From Thaumasiovibrio subtropicus (GTDB lineage Bacteria > Pseudomonadota > Gammaproteobacteria > Enterobacterales > Vibrionaceae), in the NCBI RefSeq assembly GCF_019703835.1, contig NZ_AP023055.1, positions 1,836,672 through 1,900,671 on the forward strand: a DNA stretch of 64,000 nucleotides, given 5' to 3'. How positions within the stretch are numbered: the stretch's first letter is position 1; each line of letters begins with the position of its first letter. A model generated the notes under the pieces. It was given only the letters and a program-made list of their open reading frames with translations, ran no database searches and was not told where the DNA came from. A program made the position numbers and the translations under genes. Of the stretch, positions 62,784-64,000 are shown one piece after another.

Positions 62784-64000
62784 TATTCACCCTCATTAAT
62801 TAGTTGCCAGTGACCATGAAGTATTCGCTCCAGCTCTAATCCAGCGCGCTGAATCGCTTCCTGTGCGTTGATCAGTGTTTTCTTACCACCTTCAAATTCT
62901 TGAGTCGTGAGATCAAACACCGTACTGTAGGTATCGGCACAGGTTTCAAATGCCCGACTACGCGGAATCGTCGCCATCATCACCAGTTCGCCAAGTAGGT
63001 AGTTCATCTCAGTTAACACCGACATCTGCTTTTTGTTGTCGTCTTCAAACATGGTTGGCATCAGTCGAATGAACTTCAAACCAGGCCAATCGTCATTAAA
63101 CATCTCATAGACGGCCGGTAGATGTTGGAAGAAATTCACGGTCGATGCCCAGTCCAAACGCTTTGCTGCACAAGGAATAATGAGCGCATTCGAAGCATAC
63201 ATCGCATTCCAAACGAGAGGATCGATATGTGGACCGGTATCAATCATAATGATATCGAACTCATCTTCGATGGGTTCAATCACCTTCTCTTTCAACAACT
63301 GCACAATATCCAATGATTGGTTATTCGCTAAGTCCTGCCACGCATCTGCATTAAACATGGCGTCTTCAGGGAAAGAGGCGATGGTTTTTAGGTTCGGATA
63401 TTGTGTTGGTAAGATTACCTGATCCATCAAGAAGTCTTTGTCGACCACCGTGCCTTCCGGCACGTTGTCTAGCATCACATCGACAGCTGAATAAATCGTT
63501 TCTTGCTCTGCAAATGAAATTTGAGGGTTCAGGAAAAGACGCAATGAGCCTTGTGGGTCAAGGTCAATCAAACAAATACGGTATCGCTTTTCCAAATTCA
63601 ACGCCAAACAAGCCGCCATGTGAACGGCAGTCATTGACTTGCCCGTACCACCTTTCTGGTTTTGTACATTCACAACCCAAGGTTTGCGCTTGTGATCCGC
63701 TTTCTCATGGAAAGCAGGAATTTTAGCTGCAGACATCAGTTGATGGGCTTCTTCAAGCGTAATCGAATAATGATTGGCGTTGTTTTTTGTAAATTGATGC
63801 CCCTCGGCCTCCATTCGGCCAATGGCTTCATCCAGTTTTCGACGCGTTAGACCTGAGCGTGTTTCCATCAATGCCTTAGACATAGGTGGAAAGAGAACGT
63901 CATTTCTCTCTTCTAACACAATTTCAATGCGGTCCGCTTGCACCTGTTTAGTTTGCTCAGCAATACCAAACAAATGATCGATGGTTTGTTCCCTATTCAT
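62783..64000 (-). CDS. parA2: Chromosome-2 partition ATPase ParA2
   Basis: 405 residues; the start ATG occupies the last three bases of the window, and the sequence matches the N-terminus I remember for V. cholerae ParA2, so it is probably complete. Long ParA of the type with an N-terminal DNA-binding segment (about 1-105; LTRRKLDEAIGRME) and a deviant Walker A (QKGGTGKSMTAV), Walker A' (LIDLDPQGSLRLF) and Walker B (IIMIDTGPHIDPL). It forms filaments on DNA and moves ParB2-parS2 complexes. The ori2/rctB region should lie just beyond the right edge. Confidence 0.95.
   Translation of the reverse strand: MNREQTIDHLFGIAEQTKQVQADRIEIVLEERNDVLFPPMSKALMETRSGLTRRKLDEAIGRMEAEGHQFTKNNANHYSITLEEAHQLMSAAKIPAFHEKADHKRKPWVVNVQNQKGGTGKSMTAVHMAACLALNLEKRYRICLIDLDPQGSLRLFLNPQISFAEQETIYSAVDVMLDNVPEGTVVDKDFLMDQVILPTQYPNLKTIASFPEDAMFNADAWQDLANNQSLDIVQLLKEKVIEPIEDEFDIIMIDTGPHIDPLVWNAMYASNALIIPCAAKRLDWASTVNFFQHLPAVYEMFNDDWPGLKFIRLMPTMFEDDNKKQMSVLTEMNYLLGELVMMATIPRSRAFETCADTYSTVFDLTTQEFEGGKKTLINAQEAIQRAGLELERILHGHWQLINEGE

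Overview
The window looks like part of the secondary chromosome (chromosome 2) of a member of the Vibrionaceae. The main reasons are at the right edge: a complete parA2-parB2 pair of the vibrio chromosome-2 partition type, and three copies of the palindrome that family uses as parS2 (TTTACA-N-TGTAAA), at about 44.7, 57.5 and 59.6 kb. The putA-putP locus, pdxH, ackA and tmcA are also familiar vibrio genes. The genus cannot be fixed from sequence alone (Salinivibrio, Grimontia or Enterovibrio-like are possibilities). The left half carries the uvrY-uvrC-pgsA genes and a Cys/Gly/Leu tRNA cluster that I remember as chromosome-1 genes in Vibrio cholerae, so the two replicons may have exchanged material.

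Layout. 1-3.9 kb: chitin-type sugar genes (GH20 hexosaminidase, polysaccharide deacetylase) with an AraC regulator. 4.1-6.8 kb: a membrane-anchored AraC regulator and an exported isochorismatase-like protein with a second, degenerate domain. 6.8-8.0 kb: a tRNA operon (Cys-Gly-Leu-Gly) whose last tRNA is followed by four 161-bp tandem units, each a decayed tRNA-Gly plus a terminator. 8.1-12.6 kb: an EAL protein, pgsA, uvrC, uvrY. 13.3-19.8 kb: exported and outer-membrane proteins, a two-component system, a DJ-1/PfpI protein and a TetR regulator. 20.1-20.3 kb: tRNA-Ser with repeat units. 20.3-26.3 kb: a three-gene signalling operon (REC-GGDEF-EAL, binding lipoprotein, histidine kinase). 26.5-30.5 kb: NUDIX, RibD-like deaminase, SDR, LysR, MDR oxidoreductase. 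30.6-32.0 kb: an intact IS4-family element inserted in the loop of a terminator. 32-35 kb: an MreB-like fragment protein, a MITE, mtgA, lspA, and a second tRNA-Ser with repeat units.

35-44.7 kb: transporters (TDT, SstT), a Crp/Fnr regulator, hydrolases, ackA, a YieH-like phosphatase and a Sel1 protein. 44.8-51.4 kb: the proline locus, in which PutA lacks both the N-terminal DNA-binding domain and the C-terminal aldehyde-dehydrogenase-superfamily domain; the latter is a separate gene, followed by putP, and an AEC transporter is divergent. 52-56.6 kb: pdxH and a DctB/DctD-like pair in which DctD has lost the GAFTGA loop and Walker B acids. 56.7-64 kb: a hydrolase, a FapA/DUF342 protein, tmcA and parB2-parA2.

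Repeats are notable. Both tRNA-Ser loci and the tRNA-Gly locus have downstream tandem units that copy the tRNA 3' end and a terminator, reminiscent of the E. coli tyrT repeats. A MITE-like family with long terminal inverted repeats occurs in four places. No prophage, CRISPR array or recognisable defence system was seen.
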